64,000 nucleotides of DNA from Roseateles sp. (GCA_019232985.1 JAFAMW010000052.1:1-64000); one strand, 5' to 3'. Counted from the stretch's first letter, positions 38,801 to 48,557 are shown. Numbers and translations: made by a program. The notes: generated from the letters alone by a model not told the origin.

Positions 38801-39130
38801 GGGCCGGTGCCGCGACACGATGCGCTCGCCGCGCGCGCGGTAGCGCTGGCGCCGCGCCTCCTTGGGGTCGACCTGAAGCGGCCGGTAGACCTCGATGCGG
38901 TCGCCGTCGCGCAGCGTCTGGTCAAGCCCGCGCAGGCGGCCCCAGACCCCGACCTTGAACTCGGCGAGGCGCGCGTAGGTCGCGGCGAAGTCGGCGCAGC
39001 CGCGCAGCGCGGCGTCGACGCTCGTGCCTGCCGCGAGCGCGAGCGAGCGCTGGCGCGTATCGCCGGGCGCGGGGCTCCAGACGAGCTCGACGCGGATCGT
39101 CGGATCGGCCGGAGGGCTAGCGGGCGCCAT
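38777..39130 (-). CDS. rnfH: RnfH/RatB-family ubiquitin-like protein
   Basis: 117 aa of UPF0125 (RnfH/RatB), a beta-grasp fold. Landmarks are IRVELVWSPAPGDTRQRSLA, VGVWGRLRGLDQTLRDGDRI and VYRPLQVDPKEARRQRYRAR. It is nearly always encoded next to ratA. Its start overlaps the ratA 3' end by 14 nt. The molecular role is unclear. Confidence 0.88.
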   Translation of the reverse strand: MAPASPPADPTIRVELVWSPAPGDTRQRSLALAAGTSVDAALRGCADFAATYARLAEFKVGVWGRLRGLDQTLRDGDRIEVYRPLQVDPKEARRQRYRARGERIVSRHRPLAGKAGP

Positions 39131-39557
39131 AGACGGACTCGGCGCGCTTGACGAAGCTGTCGACGAAGGTATCGGCGATGCGGCCGAACACCGGGCTGAT
39201 CACGGCCTCGAGCGCGCGGTTCGAGAACGCGTAGCTGAGTTCGAACTCGATCCGGCAGGCCTCTGGCGCCGCGAGCGGCTTGAACTGCCAGAGCCCGTCG
39301 AGCTTGGAGAACGGCCCGTCGACGAGCGCCATCGCGACGCTCTGGTCGGGCACATGGGTGTTGCGCGTCGTGAAGGCCTGCCTGAGCCCCGAGAACGCGA
39401 GGCCGACGCGCGCGGTCAGGCCGTCATCACGGCGTTCGAGCACCTCGGTGCCCGAGCACCAGGGCAGGAACTCGGCGTAGCGCTCGACGTCGGCGACGAG
39501 GGCGTACATCTGGTGCGGGCTGTACCACAGCAGGACGGACTTCTTCACTTGCTTCAT
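39117..39557 (-). CDS. ratA: RatA/Coq10-family START-domain protein
   Basis: 146 aa of the SRPBCC superfamily, starting MKQVKKSVLLWYSPHQMYAL, with VERYAEFLPWCSG, DGPFSKLDGLWQFKPL and the C-terminal RIADTFVDSFVKRAE. In E. coli RatA blocks 70S ribosome association. Homologues bind quinone (Coq10), so the toxin role should be treated with caution. It is divergent from smpB with only 14 nt between starts, an arrangement conserved across proteobacteria. Confidence 0.9.
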   Translation of the reverse strand: MKQVKKSVLLWYSPHQMYALVADVERYAEFLPWCSGTEVLERRDDGLTARVGLAFSGLRQAFTTRNTHVPDQSVAMALVDGPFSKLDGLWQFKPLAAPEACRIEFELSYAFSNRALEAVISPVFGRIADTFVDSFVKRAESVYGAR

Positions 39558-39571
39558 AGAATGCCGGCATT

Positions 39572-40030
39572 ATGTCCATTGCAGAAAATCGCCGGGCCCG
39601 CTTCGAGTACCACCTCGAAGAACAGTACGAAGCCGGCATGGTGCTCGAGGGCTGGGAGGTCAAGGCGGTGCGCGCCGGCCAGGTCCAGCTGACCGACGGC
39701 TATGTCTTCATCAAGGACGGCGAGCTCTACCTGATCGGCTGCCGCATCAACCCGCTGCGCACCGCGAGCACGCACGTGAACCCGCTCGCCGACCGGACCA
39801 AGAAGCTGCTGCTCAAGAAGGACGAGATCCGCCGCCTGATCGGCAAGATCGAGCAGCGCGGCTACACGCTCGTGCCGCTCGACCTGCACTACAAGGACGG
39901 CCGCATCAAGGCCCAGATCGCGCTCGCCAAGGGCAAGGACAAGGCCGACAAGCGCGAGACCGAGAAGCAGCGGGATTGGGACCGGGAGAAGGGCCGGCTG
40001 ATGCGGCACAAGGTCTCGTCGAAGGCCTGA
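39572..40030 (+). CDS. smpB: SsrA-binding protein
   Basis: 152 aa. SmpB binds tmRNA and delivers it to stalled ribosomes for trans-translation. The sequence has the full set of conserved blocks: [79 protein letters not shown] and the basic C-terminal tail ([14 protein letters not shown]). No tmRNA gene is seen in the window. Confidence 0.97.
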   Translation: MSIAENRRARFEYHLEEQYEAGMVLEGWEVKAVRAGQVQLTDGYVFIKDGELYLIGCRINPLRTASTHVNPLADRTKKLLLKKDEIRRLIGKIEQRGYTLVPLDLHYKDGRIKAQIALAKGKDKADKRETEKQRDWDREKGRLMRHKVSSKA

Positions 40031-40042
40031 GCAAAAAAACGC

Positions 40043-41251
40043 CTAGCCCGCCAGCACCTCGAACGCCCGCTCCAGATCCGCACGCAGATCCGCCTCGTCC
40101 TCGAGCCCGATCGCGAAGCGCACGACGATGCCCTCGGCGAAGCGGCGCGGCAGGTTGCGGCTGCGGCGCAGGTCGTAGGGCACGACGAGGCTCATCGGGC
40201 CCGCCCACGAGTAGCCGATGCGAAAGCGCTCGAGCGCGTCGACGAAGCGGTGCACCTGCGCCATCGAGTAATCCGGCTTGAACACGGCCGAGACCAGGCA
40301 GGCCGCGCCCGCGCCGCTTTGCGCGCGCCAGAACGCGTGGCCCGGCGATCCGGGAAGCGCCGGGTGCAGCACCTGGGCGAGCTCGGGCCGGCCCTGCAGC
40401 CAGCACGCGAGGCCGCGCGTCGTCGCGTCCTGCGCGCGGTAGCGCAGCGCGAGGCTCGGCAGGCCGCGCAGCACGAGCTCGACATCGTTGCCCGCGAGGT
40501 GGTAGCCGAGGTGCTCGTGGCAGGTGTTGAGCTTGTCGTGCAGCTTTTCGTCGCGCGTGTAGACGGCGCCCGCGAGCACGTCGGCGCCGCCCGACGGGTA
40601 TTTGGTCAGCGCCTGCATCGACACGCCAAAACCGAGGCCCTCGCCCAGCTCGAAGGGCTGGAACGCGATGCCCGCGCCCCAGGTGTTGTCGAGCGCGCAG
40701 ACGACGCCGGCGTCGCGGCAGCGCTCGACGAGCGCGCGCATGTCGGGGAACTCGAGCGTGATCGAGCCGGCCGCCTCGACCCAGACCAGGCGCGTGTTCG
40801 GGCCGATCGTCAGGCTCGCCGCGTCGAGCGGGTCGTAGTAGCGCCGCGTGATGCCGAAGCGCGGCAGCAGGTCGTCGGCGCAGTAGCGGTTCTGGCCGTA
40901 GACGTTGTCGGGCAGCAGGACCTCGTCGCCGGGGCTCAAGAGCGCGAGGTTGACGAGCGTGATCGCGGCGAGGCCGCTGGGCGTGAGCAGGCAATGCTCG
41001 GCGCCCTCGAGCGTCGCGAGACGCGCCGCGAGCGTGTAGCTCGTCGGCGTGCCGTGCAGGCCGTAGCGGTAGCTCTTGCCATCGCGCGGGTGCGGCGCGT
41101 TGAGGTCCGCGCAGTCGCGGAAAAACACCGTCGAGCCCTTGTACACGCCGACCGGCACCGCGTCCCAGCCGTCGGGGGCGCGGTAGCCGTGGTGGATCAG
41201 CGTGGTCGAGATGTCTTCGGGCTTGTCGCCCCCGCGCTGACTGGCCATCAC
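40043..41251 (-). CDS. metC: Cystathionine beta-lyase (Cys/Met metabolism PLP enzyme)
   Basis: 402 aa of the Cys/Met-metabolism PLP family. It has [20 protein letters not shown], the cofactor-phosphate region [45 protein letters not shown] with the PLP Asp, and the Lys in [16 protein letters not shown]. The pattern is closest to the bacterial MetC class rather than MetB/MetZ. It would cleave cystathionine to homocysteine, pyruvate and ammonia. Two Met codons (41251, 41248) can start it; it overlaps the rimO stop. Confidence 0.85.
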   Translation of the reverse strand: MMASQRGGDKPEDISTTLIHHGYRAPDGWDAVPVGVYKGSTVFFRDCADLNAPHPRDGKSYRYGLHGTPTSYTLAARLATLEGAEHCLLTPSGLAAITLVNLALLSPGDEVLLPDNVYGQNRYCADDLLPRFGITRRYYDPLDAASLTIGPNTRLVWVEAAGSITLEFPDMRALVERCRDAGVVCALDNTWGAGIAFQPFELGEGLGFGVSMQALTKYPSGGADVLAGAVYTRDEKLHDKLNTCHEHLGYHLAGNDVELVLRGLPSLALRYRAQDATTRGLACWLQGRPELAQVLHPALPGSPGHAFWRAQSGAGAACLVSAVFKPDYSMAQVHRFVDALERFRIGYSWAGPMSLVVPYDLRRSRNLPRRFAEGIVVRFAIGLEDEADLRADLERAFEVLAG

Positions 41252-42636
41252 AGGGCCATCGCTACCAGGTCGTGGCCTTCGGCCGCGACGATGCGCGCCT
41301 TGACGAAGTCGCCGACCTTGAGCGTCTTGCTCGCCTTCTGCGGCGGCAGCAGGCGCACGGTGCCGTCGATCTCCGGGGCGTCGGCGTAGCTGCGGCCGAC
41401 GCCGCCCTTGCGGCCCATCGCGGGCGCGCTGTCGACGAGCACCTGCATGGTCGCGCCGACGCGGCTCGCGAGCTTGGCGGCCGACACGCGCTCGGCCACG
41501 GCCATGAAGCGCGCACGGCGCTCCTCGCGCACGGCGTCGGGCACGGCGCCTTCGAGCGCGTTGGCGCTCGCGCCCTCGACCGGCGAGTAGGCGAAGCAGC
41601 CGGCGCGGTCGATGCGCGCCTCTTCCATGAAATCGAGCAGGGTCTGGAACTCGGCTTCGGTCTCGCCGGGGAAGCCGGCGATGAAGGTCGAGCGGATCAC
41701 GATCTCCGGGCAGACCTCGCGCCAGCGCGCGATGCGCTCCATGTTCTTCTCGCCATTGGCCGGACGCTTCATGCGCTTGAGCACGTCGGGGTGGGCGTGC
41801 TGGAACGGCACGTCGAGGTAGGGCAGGATCAGGCCTTCGGCCATCAGCGGCAGCACCTCGTCGACATGCGGGTAGGGGTAGACGTAGTGCAGGCGCACCC
41901 AGGCGCCGTAGCCCTTGGCGATCTCGCCGAGCGTCGCGACGAGGTCGAGCATGCGCGTCTTGACTGGGCGGCCGTCCCAGAAGCCGGTGCGGTACTTGAC
42001 GTCGACGCCGTAGGCGCTCGTGTCCTGGCTGATCACGAGCAGCTCCTTGACGCCGCTCTCGAACAGCGCGCGCGCCTCGCCGAGCACGTCGCCGATCGGG
42101 CGCGAGACGAGGTCGCCGCGCATGCTCGGGATGATGCAGAACGAGCAGCGGTGGTTGCAGCCCTCGCTGATCTTGAGGTAGGCGTAGTGCTTGGGCGTGA
42201 GCTTGATGCCGGCGATGCCGCGCGCCTCGGGCACGAGGTCGACAAACGGGTCGTGCGGCTTGGGCACATGCTGGTGCACCGCGTCCATCACTTCCTGGGT
42301 CGCGTGCGGGCCGGTCACGGCGAGCACGCTCGGGTGGACCTCGCGGATCAGGTTGTCGGTGGCGTGGCCGGCCTTCGCGCCGAGGCAGCCGGTCACGATC
42401 ACGCGGCCGTTCTCGGCGAGCGCCTCGCCGATCGTGTCGAGGCTTTCCTTGACCGCGTCGTCGATGAAGCCGCAGGTGTTGACGATCACGAGGTCGGCGC
42501 CCGCGAAGGTCTTGGAGGTTTCGTAGCCCTCGGCGCGCAGCTGCGTGAGGATCAGCTCGGAGTCGGTCAGGGCTTTCGGGCAGCCCAGGCTCACGAAGCC
42601 GATCTTCGGGGCGGGGGCAACAGTGGATTCGCTCAT
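41248..42636 (-). CDS. rimO: Ribosomal protein S12 methylthiotransferase
   Basis: 462 aa. A radical-SAM enzyme that methylthiolates Asp89 of S12. The N-terminal UPF0004 domain has [29 protein letters not shown] and VTGCLGA, whose three Cys hold the auxiliary cluster. The radical-SAM CxxxCxxC is in [21 protein letters not shown]-terminal TRAM domain (about 385-462) ends in [10 protein letters not shown]. It overlaps metC by a few bases. Confidence 0.96.
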   Translation of the reverse strand: MSESTVAPAPKIGFVSLGCPKALTDSELILTQLRAEGYETSKTFAGADLVIVNTCGFIDDAVKESLDTIGEALAENGRVIVTGCLGAKAGHATDNLIREVHPSVLAVTGPHATQEVMDAVHQHVPKPHDPFVDLVPEARGIAGIKLTPKHYAYLKISEGCNHRCSFCIIPSMRGDLVSRPIGDVLGEARALFESGVKELLVISQDTSAYGVDVKYRTGFWDGRPVKTRMLDLVATLGEIAKGYGAWVRLHYVYPYPHVDEVLPLMAEGLILPYLDVPFQHAHPDVLKRMKRPANGEKNMERIARWREVCPEIVIRSTFIAGFPGETEAEFQTLLDFMEEARIDRAGCFAYSPVEGASANALEGAVPDAVREERRARFMAVAERVSAAKLASRVGATMQVLVDSAPAMGRKGGVGRSYADAPEIDGTVRLLPPQKASKTLKVGDFVKARIVAAEGHDLVAMAL

Positions 42637-42670
42637 GGGCGCAATTGTCGCCGACCCGGGGCCGGCAGCG

Positions 42671-43102
42671 CTACGCGGGCTCGAGGCCGATCACCAGGCG
42701 CTGTCCGAGCGCCTCGACGGCCTCGGCGATGCGCGGGACCTTGGAGCCGTGATGCGGGTCGAGCAGGCGGCGGACCTCCTTCTCGTCGACGCCCAGGCGC
42801 TTGGCCAGTTGCACCTTGGAAACGCTGGCCGCCCGCATCGCGGTGTGTAGGGCAGCCTTGGCCACGGTATCCGGCGGTGGCGCGACCATGAACTCGCCCC
42901 GACGGGCCTTGCTCGGCGCCGGAAACGCCAGCCCGTCTGCCATGTAGATCGCGAAAACCTCGTCCATGGCGTCGGCAGCCTGGACGAGCGCATCGGCACG
43001 ATCCTCGCCTTGGGTGATCAATGCAGGCAGGTCGCGGCAGGTGACGACGAAGCCCCCCTCTTCCGCCGGCTTCAGTCGAACCGCGTATTCGAATCGCTCC
43101 AT
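42671..43102 (-). CDS. hicB: HicB-family antitoxin with C-terminal HTH
   Basis: 143 aa. The N-terminal HicB fold is [20 protein letters not shown] followed by [19 protein letters not shown]. The C-terminal part (about 85-135) is an XRE-like HTH with [20 protein letters not shown], used for autorepression. It follows the hicA remnant by 11 nt on the same strand. A perfect operator-like dyad lies upstream of hicA. The antitoxin is intact while the toxin is frameshifted. Confidence 0.9.
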   Translation of the reverse strand: MERFEYAVRLKPAEEGGFVVTCRDLPALITQGEDRADALVQAADAMDEVFAIYMADGLAFPAPSKARRGEFMVAPPPDTVAKAALHTAMRAASVSKVQLAKRLGVDEKEVRRLLDPHHGSKVPRIAEAVEALGQRLVIGLEPA

Positions 43103-43113
43103 GCGCACCTCGT

Positions 43114-43325
43114 TCACAGATCCGAGGACTTGATGCCGAGTTGCTTGCACATCGCGTGAAGCGTCCCGGTCCTCAGCTCGTCCTTGGGGTTTCGAAGAAT
43201 CGTGAAGGCCGAGCCCTGATAGATCGTCTGGTGGCTGCCCTTGCCGCGCATCTCGTCGAGCCGCATCGCGACCCGCTTGCGCTCGGCCAGGGCCTTCAGA
43301 CGCTGAGGAACTCGTTGCCCGTCAC
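43114..43325 (-). pseudogene. hicA: HicA mRNA-interferase toxin with a 1-nt frameshift
   Basis: From the GTG at 43325 the frame reads MTGNEFLSV and then stops. The next frame continues RLKALAERKRVAMRLDEMRG, KGSHQTIYQGSAFTILRNPK and DELRTGTLHAMCKQLGIKSS to a stop at 43114. This is a HicA with the catalytic His in KGSHQ. Total length 212 nt is one short of a multiple of three, so one base appears lost near 43298. A shorter protein from the in-frame ATG (MRLDEM...) would keep the His but lose the first strand. It may be an inactivated toxin or a sequencing error. Confidence 0.82.
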
Positions 43326-43335
43326 GGGCTCAATT

Positions 43336-43355
43336 TTCGGACATTATTGTCCGAA
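43336..43355. promoter_or_regulatory. HicB operator candidate
   Basis: Perfect 8-bp arms TTCGGACA and TGTCCGAA separated by TTAT lie 10 nt upstream of the hicA start. Position and shape fit the autoregulatory operator bound by the HicB HTH domain. It is conserved here although the toxin frame is broken. Confidence 0.72.
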
Positions 43356-43399
43356 GCGAGAACCTGGGCAATGTCCCCGGATCGAGCTACGTCGAGCGC

Positions 43400-43975
43400 T
43401 TACTTCTTAGGCGGAAACCCCGCCACCCCCGGGAACAGCGCGCCGGCCTGCTTCATCTGCTCCTGCATCTGGTCGAAGAACGAGCGCGACTGCTCGATCA
43501 TGCCGCCCATCAGGTCGGGCATCGCGGCCTGGCCGCCGAGGAACTTGGTCCAGAGTTCGGGGCTGAAGGCCATGCCCTTGCTCTGCTCGACGAAGCGCGC
43601 CTGCATGTCCGCGAAGGCCTGCATGTTCTTCTCGAGGTAGTCGCCCATCACGCCCTGCATCGCGTGGCCGTAGAAGCGGATGATCTGCTCCAGCGACTGG
43701 GTGCTGAACATCGGCACGCCGCCGGTCTCCTCCTCGAGGATGATCTGGAGCAGGATCGCGCGCGTGATCTCGTCGCCGGTCTTCGCGTCGCGGACCTCGA
43801 AGCCCTCGCCGTCGAGCACCATCTTCTTGACGTCGGCGAGCGTGATGTAGCTGCTCGTGCGCGTGTCGTAGAGGCGGCGGTTCGGGTATTTCTTGAGCAC
43901 GCGCAGGCCCGTCTCGGCCTGTGCCTTCGCCGCTTTCGTCGCGGTCTTGGCCGCGCCCTTCCCTGCCGTCGTCAT
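43400..43975 (-). CDS. phaR: Polyhydroxyalkanoate synthesis repressor
   Basis: 191 aa. The N-terminal PHB/PHA DNA-binding domain is LKKYPNRRLYDTRTSSYITL followed by ADVKKMVLDGEGFEVRDAKT. The PHB accumulation regulatory region (ITRAILLQIILEEETGGVPM, EQIIRFYGHAMQGVMGDYLE) follows, and the C-terminal part is Met/Gln-rich and amphipathic for granule binding. PhaR represses phasin and its own gene until granules form. It implies that this organism makes PHA; no phaCAB is in the window. Confidence 0.94.
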   Translation of the reverse strand: MTTAGKGAAKTATKAAKAQAETGLRVLKKYPNRRLYDTRTSSYITLADVKKMVLDGEGFEVRDAKTGDEITRAILLQIILEEETGGVPMFSTQSLEQIIRFYGHAMQGVMGDYLEKNMQAFADMQARFVEQSKGMAFSPELWTKFLGGQAAMPDLMGGMIEQSRSFFDQMQEQMKQAGALFPGVAGFPPKK

Positions 43976-44055
43976 TCCAGGCTCCTGTTCGCTGTTGCAG
44001 CGCGCATTTTGTGCAACTGCACATAGCCTAGCCGAAAGGGTTTACCCCGCAAATA

Positions 44056-44082
44056 GCAACGCGGCCACCAGGGCCGCGTTGC
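44056..44082 (-). terminator. Strong hairpin after the M13 peptidase gene
   Basis: GCAACGCGGCC (44056-44066) and GGCCGCGTTGC (44072-44082) form an 11-bp perfect stem with a 5-nt loop. It lies 37 nt past the peptidase stop. The minus-strand continuation TATTTG is T-rich but short. Confidence 0.68.
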
Positions 44083-44119
44083 GGTTCACGCCGCGCAAGC
44101 AGGGCCTGCGCAGGCGCGC

Positions 44120-46153
44120 TCACCAGAGGCGGATGCGGTCCTCGGGCGCCTTCCACATCTTGTCGCCAGGCTGGGTCCTGAACGCGTCGTGGAAGCCGTC
44201 CGCGTTGATCGACGCGCCGTCGGCGCGGAACTCGCCGGGCGAATGCGGGTCGATCGTCAGCAGTTGCAGGCGGCGCTCCTCGCGGGTCTTCTCGCGCCAG
44301 ATCTGGCCGAAGCTCAGGAAGAAGCGCTGCTCGCCGGTCAGGCCGCCGATCACGGGCGCGGGCTTGCCGCCGAGCGTCGCCTCGTAGGCCTTGTAGGCGA
44401 TCTGCAGGCCCGACAGGTCGGCGATGTTCTCGCCCATCGTGAGCTTGCCGTTCACATGCTTGCCGGGGATCGGCTCGTAGGCGTCGTACTGCGCAGCGAG
44501 CTTCGCGCCGATCGCGTCGAAGGCCTTGCGGTCGGCGTCGGTCCACCAGTTGCGCAGCTTGCCGTCGCCGTCGAACTGGCTGCCCTGGTCGTCGAAGCCG
44601 TGGCTGATCTCGTGGCCGATCACGGCGCCGATCGCGCCGTAGTTGACCGCGTCGTCGGCCGCCATGTCGAAGAACGGCGGCTGCAGGATCGCGGCCGGGA
44701 ACACGATTTCGTTGAACAGCGGGTTGTAGTAGGCGTTGACGGTCTGCGGCGTCATGCCCCATTCGCTGCGGTCGACCGGCTTGCCGGCGCGCGCGACCTG
44801 GCGCGCCCATTCGAACGCTTCGGCGCGGCGGCGGTTGCCGACCGCGTCGCCGGGCTTGACTTCAAGCTTGCTGTAGTCGCGCCACTTGTCGGGGTAGCCG
44901 ATCTTGGTCGTGTACTTCGCGAGCTTGGCCTGGGCCGCGGCCTTGGTCTCGGGCGTCATCCAGCTCAGGCCGTCGATCGAGGTCTTGTAGGTCGCGAGCA
45001 GGTTGTCGACGAGCTTTTGCATGCGCGCCTTGTAGTCGGCGGGGAAGTAGCGGCCGACGTAGACCTTGCCGACGGCCTCGCCGAGCGCGTCGTTGACCTC
45101 GTCGATGCCCTTTTGCCAGCGCGGCTTGTCCTCGGTCGCGCCGGTCAGCGCCTTGCCGCGGAACGCGAAGCGCGCGTCGCGGAAGGCCTTGGGCAGGATG
45201 TCGGCCTGGGCGTCGAGCTCGTGCAGGCGCAGGTAGGCCTTCCACTGCTCGAGCGGCAGGTCGGCGACGAGCTTGGCCGTCGCCGTCGTCGTGTTCGGCT
45301 GGCCGATCACGAGCTTGTCCACGCCGCTCAGGCCCGCGGCCTTGAAGTAGCCGGCCCAGTCGATGCCGGGCGCGCTCTTCTCGAGATCGGCGAGCGTCGA
45401 CGGGTTGTACATCTTGACCGGATCGCGCAGCTCGACCTTGGCCCAGTGCACTTCGGCGAGCTGGCGCTCGATCGCGATCACGGCCTTGGCCGTCTCGGCC
45501 GCGTGCTTGTCGCCCGAGAGTTCGCCGAGCTGGGTCAGGTAGGCCTGGTAGGCGTCGCGCGCCTTCGCGAAGCGCTCGTCGTCCTTCAGGTAGTAGTCGC
45601 GGTCGGGCAGGCCCAGGCCGCCCTGGAAGGTCATGATGCCGTAGGCGTCGGGGTTCTTGAAGTCGGGCTCGATGCCGACCACGATCGGCGTGTCGGCGCT
45701 GCCCTGCATCGCGCCGAACCAGGCCGACAGGTCGGCCTTGGTCTTGATCTTCGCGATGCTCTCGAGCAGCGCATGCATCGGCTTGAGGCCGGCCTTGTCG
45801 AGCGCCGCGATGTCGGTGTAGCTCTTGTAGAAGTCGGCGATCTTCTGCTCGGTGCTGCCGGGCTGCTGCGGCGTGGCCGCGAGCGCGTCGACGATCGTGC
45901 GCACGCGTTCGTCCGACAGGTCGCGCAGCTTGATGAACGAGCCGTAGGAAGGCTTGTCGGCCGGGATTTCGGTCTTCTTGACCCAGCCGCCGTTGACCGC
46001 CTGGAACAGGTCGTCCTGGACCCGCACCGCGTTGTCGTAGCCCGAGCTGTCGAGGCCCGGCACCGGTTCGGCGGCCAGGGCCAGGCCCGCGGCCGACAGG
46101 GCGACCACGAGCGGCAGGGCGCGGTGGGCGTGGAAGAACTGCTTGGGAGTCAT
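44120..46153 (-). CDS. M13-family zinc metallopeptidase (PepO/neprilysin-like)
   Basis: 677 aa. The signal peptide (FFHAHRALPLVVALSAAGLA, cleaved near ALAAEP) sends it to the periplasm. The zinc site is VIGHEISHGFDDQGSQFDGD (HEISH at about residues 514-518), with the third ligand in GENIADLSGLQIAY. NAYYNPLFNEIVFPAAILQP precedes and C-terminal RADGASINADGFHDAF follows, as in bacterial M13 enzymes. It degrades peptides. The ATG at 46153 has GAGG at 7 nt; the ATG at 46159 would abut it. Monocistronic, with a strong hairpin downstream. Confidence 0.93.
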   Translation of the reverse strand: MTPKQFFHAHRALPLVVALSAAGLALAAEPVPGLDSSGYDNAVRVQDDLFQAVNGGWVKKTEIPADKPSYGSFIKLRDLSDERVRTIVDALAATPQQPGSTEQKIADFYKSYTDIAALDKAGLKPMHALLESIAKIKTKADLSAWFGAMQGSADTPIVVGIEPDFKNPDAYGIMTFQGGLGLPDRDYYLKDDERFAKARDAYQAYLTQLGELSGDKHAAETAKAVIAIERQLAEVHWAKVELRDPVKMYNPSTLADLEKSAPGIDWAGYFKAAGLSGVDKLVIGQPNTTTATAKLVADLPLEQWKAYLRLHELDAQADILPKAFRDARFAFRGKALTGATEDKPRWQKGIDEVNDALGEAVGKVYVGRYFPADYKARMQKLVDNLLATYKTSIDGLSWMTPETKAAAQAKLAKYTTKIGYPDKWRDYSKLEVKPGDAVGNRRRAEAFEWARQVARAGKPVDRSEWGMTPQTVNAYYNPLFNEIVFPAAILQPPFFDMAADDAVNYGAIGAVIGHEISHGFDDQGSQFDGDGKLRNWWTDADRKAFDAIGAKLAAQYDAYEPIPGKHVNGKLTMGENIADLSGLQIAYKAYEATLGGKPAPVIGGLTGEQRFFLSFGQIWREKTREERRLQLLTIDPHSPGEFRADGASINADGFHDAFRTQPGDKMWKAPEDRIRLW

Positions 46154-46312
46154 GCGCATACCTCGGTTGAGCGGGCCCGTTGCGGCCCATGAAGCGCGCG
46201 AGGCTAATGGATCGCGCCGCGCGGCACAACGTGACTTCCGGCAGGCGTGCCTGCGGACGCCCGATTGAATCAAGGGAAACTCCCTGGCCGATTTCGGCGT
46301 CGTCCCGACGCT

Positions 46313-46798
46313 TCAGGTCTCGCGCGCGATCGCTTCGTAAGTACTGTCGGCCTCGGCGGCCAGGCGCGAGGCCGGATGGTGGAAATCGTAGTTCTGTTGT
46401 TCGGCCGGCGTCACGCGTCCTTCGTCGTCGACGTCGGCCGGCTGGAAGGCGAGCACGGGCGTGTGCGGATGCGGGTGCGGGTTCAGCGCGAGCGGCGCGG
46501 GGGCCGGCGCGAGCTGGATGGGCTGGAGTTGGGGCGCCGGGGCCGCGTTTCGCGCCGTGTTCTTCTCGACCTGGGACTGGCCGGCGGCCGTCGCCGGCGC
46601 GCCGGTCGCGGTGTCCTGGCCGGCCGCCGAGTCGGCCTGCGCCGACAGCGTCACGACGACCGAAGGCTCGGGCGCCGGGACCGGCGTGGGCGGCGGCGCC
46701 CCATGCACCTGGGGCACCGGGGCCGGTGCAGGCGTGACGGCACGCAGCGTCGAGCCTACCGGGCTGACGGCTGTTGTGCTGGTCACGGCATCGGTCAT
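46313..46798 (-). CDS. Hypothetical Pro/Ala-rich protein
   Basis: 161 aa from an ATG with GAGGAGG upstream. There is no signal peptide or TM helix. The sequence is low-complexity, rich in Pro, Ala and Val (PAPAPVPQVHGAPPPTPVPA), with a His-Pro run (NPHPHPHTPVL) and a more ordered C-terminus (DDEGRVTPAEQQNYDFHHPA). No family recognised. Strong SD and in-frame length support it being real; composition could be an artefact of high GC. Confidence 0.5.
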   Translation of the reverse strand: MTDAVTSTTAVSPVGSTLRAVTPAPAPVPQVHGAPPPTPVPAPEPSVVVTLSAQADSAAGQDTATGAPATAAGQSQVEKNTARNAAPAPQLQPIQLAPAPAPLALNPHPHPHTPVLAFQPADVDDEGRVTPAEQQNYDFHHPASRLAAEADSTYEAIARET

Positions 46799-46946
46799 CT
46801 CTGGCCTCCTCGACTTGGCCCGGGGGGCTCGCGCCCGCACTCCTTTTGAGTGGCACGAGACCTTTTTGGGGCGGTTCGTATCGCTTTTTTCGGCGCTTGA
46901 CCGCTGGACTTTAGGCCTGTGCAACAAAACTTTACAAAACGGCCGC

Positions 46947-48461
46947 TCAGGTCCCGCAGAAGGTCTGGAAGCCGGCCGTGAACCCGGCCGGCGCGGCCTG
47001 CGCAAGGTCTTCGCAGCCCGGCTGGGCTTCGAACGGGCGCGCGAGCACGTCGAGCAGGCGCTCGAACGGCGCGAGGTCGCCGTCGCGCGAGGCCGCGTCG
47101 AGCGCCGCCTCGACGCGGTGATTGCGCGCGATGTACAGCGGGTTCGCGCCGCGCAGCCGGGCCGCGCGCACGGCCCGGCCGGCCGCGTCGAGCGCGGCGG
47201 CGGCGCTGCGCGCCTGCCAGCGCGACCACCAGTCGGCGAGCCCGGCGATGCCCTGCCCCCCCGGAAACAGGCGCTCGAGCGCCGTCGGCTGCTCGAGCGC
47301 GTCGGCCAGCGCGCGCATCGCGAGCGTGTAGTCGACGCCGCCGGCCTCGAGCAGGCCGAGCCAGTCGCGCGCGAGCTCGGCGTCGCCGTCGGCCGCGCCG
47401 TCCAGGCCCAGCTTCGCGCGCATGACGGCGCGCCAGTGCTCCTCGTAGCGCGCCGCGAAGCCCTCGACGATGGCGGTCGCCGCCGCGAGCGCCGCGTCGG
47501 GGTCGGCGTCGAGCAGCGGCAGCACGGCCTCGGCGAGGCGCGCGAGGTTCCACTGCGCGATCGGCGGCTGGTTCGCGTAGGCGTAGCGGCCGCCGTGGTC
47601 GATCGAGCTGAACACCGTGCCAGGGTCGTAGGCCTCCATGAACGCGCAGGGGCCGTAGTCGATCGTCTCGCCCGACAGCGTCGCGTTGTCGGTGTTCATC
47701 ACGCCGTGGATGAAGCCCGCGCCCATCCATTGCGCGATCAGCCGGGCCTGGCGCTCGCCGACGGCCTCGAGCCAGGCCAGATAGCGCGCGCCGGCACCTG
47801 CGATGCCGACGAGGCCCGGATCGTGGCGCGCAATCGCGTAGTCGGCGAGCCGGCGCAGCCTCTCGGTCTCGCCGCGCGCGGCGAAGAACTCGAAGGTGCC
47901 GACGCGCAGATGGCTCGCCGCGACGCGCGTGAGCACGGCGCCGGGCAGCGGCCGCTCGCGCCGCACGGTCTCGCCGGTCGCGACGACGGCGAGCGCGCGC
48001 GTCGTCGGGATGCCGAGGCCGTGCATCGCCTCGCCGAGCAGGTATTCGCGCAGCATCGGGCCGAGCGCCGCACGGCCGTCGCCGCGGCGCGAGAACGGCG
48101 TACGGCCGCTGCCCTTGAAAGCGATGTCGCGACGCCGGCCGTGAACGTCGACGACCTCGCCGAGCAGCAGCGCGCGGCCGTCGCCGAGCGAGGGCGAGAA
48201 GCCGCCGAACTGGTGGCCCGCGTAGGCCTGGGCCAGCGGCGCCGCGCCGGCCGGCGGCGCGTTGCCCGCGAACAGCGCGGCGAGCTCGCCGGCCGGGCGT
48301 TCGGCGAGCCCGGGCGCGCCGAGCTCGGCTGCCAGCGCGACGTTCAGGCGCACGAGGTGCGGTGCGGGCGCGGCTTCCGGGTTCGCGGCCGCGTAAAAGC
48401 CCGCCATCTCGCGGGCAAAGCTGTTGTCGAAACGGAGGAAGGGGGAAGCGTCGTCGGCCAT
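46947..48461 (-). CDS. selO: Protein adenylyltransferase SelO (YdiU/UPF0061)
   Basis: 504 aa. Pseudokinase-fold enzyme that AMPylates protein Ser/Thr/Tyr residues and is linked to redox control. Landmarks are YAGHQFGGFSPSLGDGRALL, DIAFKGSGRTPFSRRGDGRA, EAMHGLGIPTTRALAVV, FIHGVMNTDNATLSGETIDY (metal-binding Asn/Asp) and NPLYIARNHRVEAAL. The C-terminus has Cys (TFCGT) where eukaryotic homologues carry selenocysteine. The start at 48461 (MADDASPF) is favoured over an upstream ATG at 48557 that would cover the Fur-like promoter. Confidence 0.94.
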   Translation of the reverse strand: MADDASPFLRFDNSFAREMAGFYAAANPEAAPAPHLVRLNVALAAELGAPGLAERPAGELAALFAGNAPPAGAAPLAQAYAGHQFGGFSPSLGDGRALLLGEVVDVHGRRRDIAFKGSGRTPFSRRGDGRAALGPMLREYLLGEAMHGLGIPTTRALAVVATGETVRRERPLPGAVLTRVAASHLRVGTFEFFAARGETERLRRLADYAIARHDPGLVGIAGAGARYLAWLEAVGERQARLIAQWMGAGFIHGVMNTDNATLSGETIDYGPCAFMEAYDPGTVFSSIDHGGRYAYANQPPIAQWNLARLAEAVLPLLDADPDAALAAATAIVEGFAARYEEHWRAVMRAKLGLDGAADGDAELARDWLGLLEAGGVDYTLAMRALADALEQPTALERLFPGGQGIAGLADWWSRWQARSAAAALDAAGRAVRAARLRGANPLYIARNHRVEAALDAASRDGDLAPFERLLDVLARPFEAQPGCEDLAQAAPAGFTAGFQTFCGT

Positions 48462-48523
48462 GGTCCGGCCAGTGTGCAGGAAAAGCGCGCGGCCGAAGCC
48501 ATAGCGGCTTTGTCCCGTATTTA

Positions 48524-48545
48524 GACAATAATGAGACTTATTGTC
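48524..48545. promoter_or_regulatory. Fur-box-like dyad upstream of the siderophore receptor locus
   Basis: GACAATAA and TTATTGTC form perfect 8-bp arms with a 6-nt centre (TGAGAC), and an additional GTCATTCTCATT follows. The region resembles overlapping Fur sites (repeated ATAAT/ATTGTCATT hexamers) and sits just before the small membrane protein and TonB-dependent receptor. It is between selO and this locus, so it could control both. Confidence 0.6.
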
Positions 48546-48557
48546 ATTCTCATTCAA

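Noticed and set aside
48531..48557. Upstream ATG for the small membrane protein
   Set aside because: It would put the start inside the Fur-like dyad and lacks an SD; the ATG at 48558 is more plausible.
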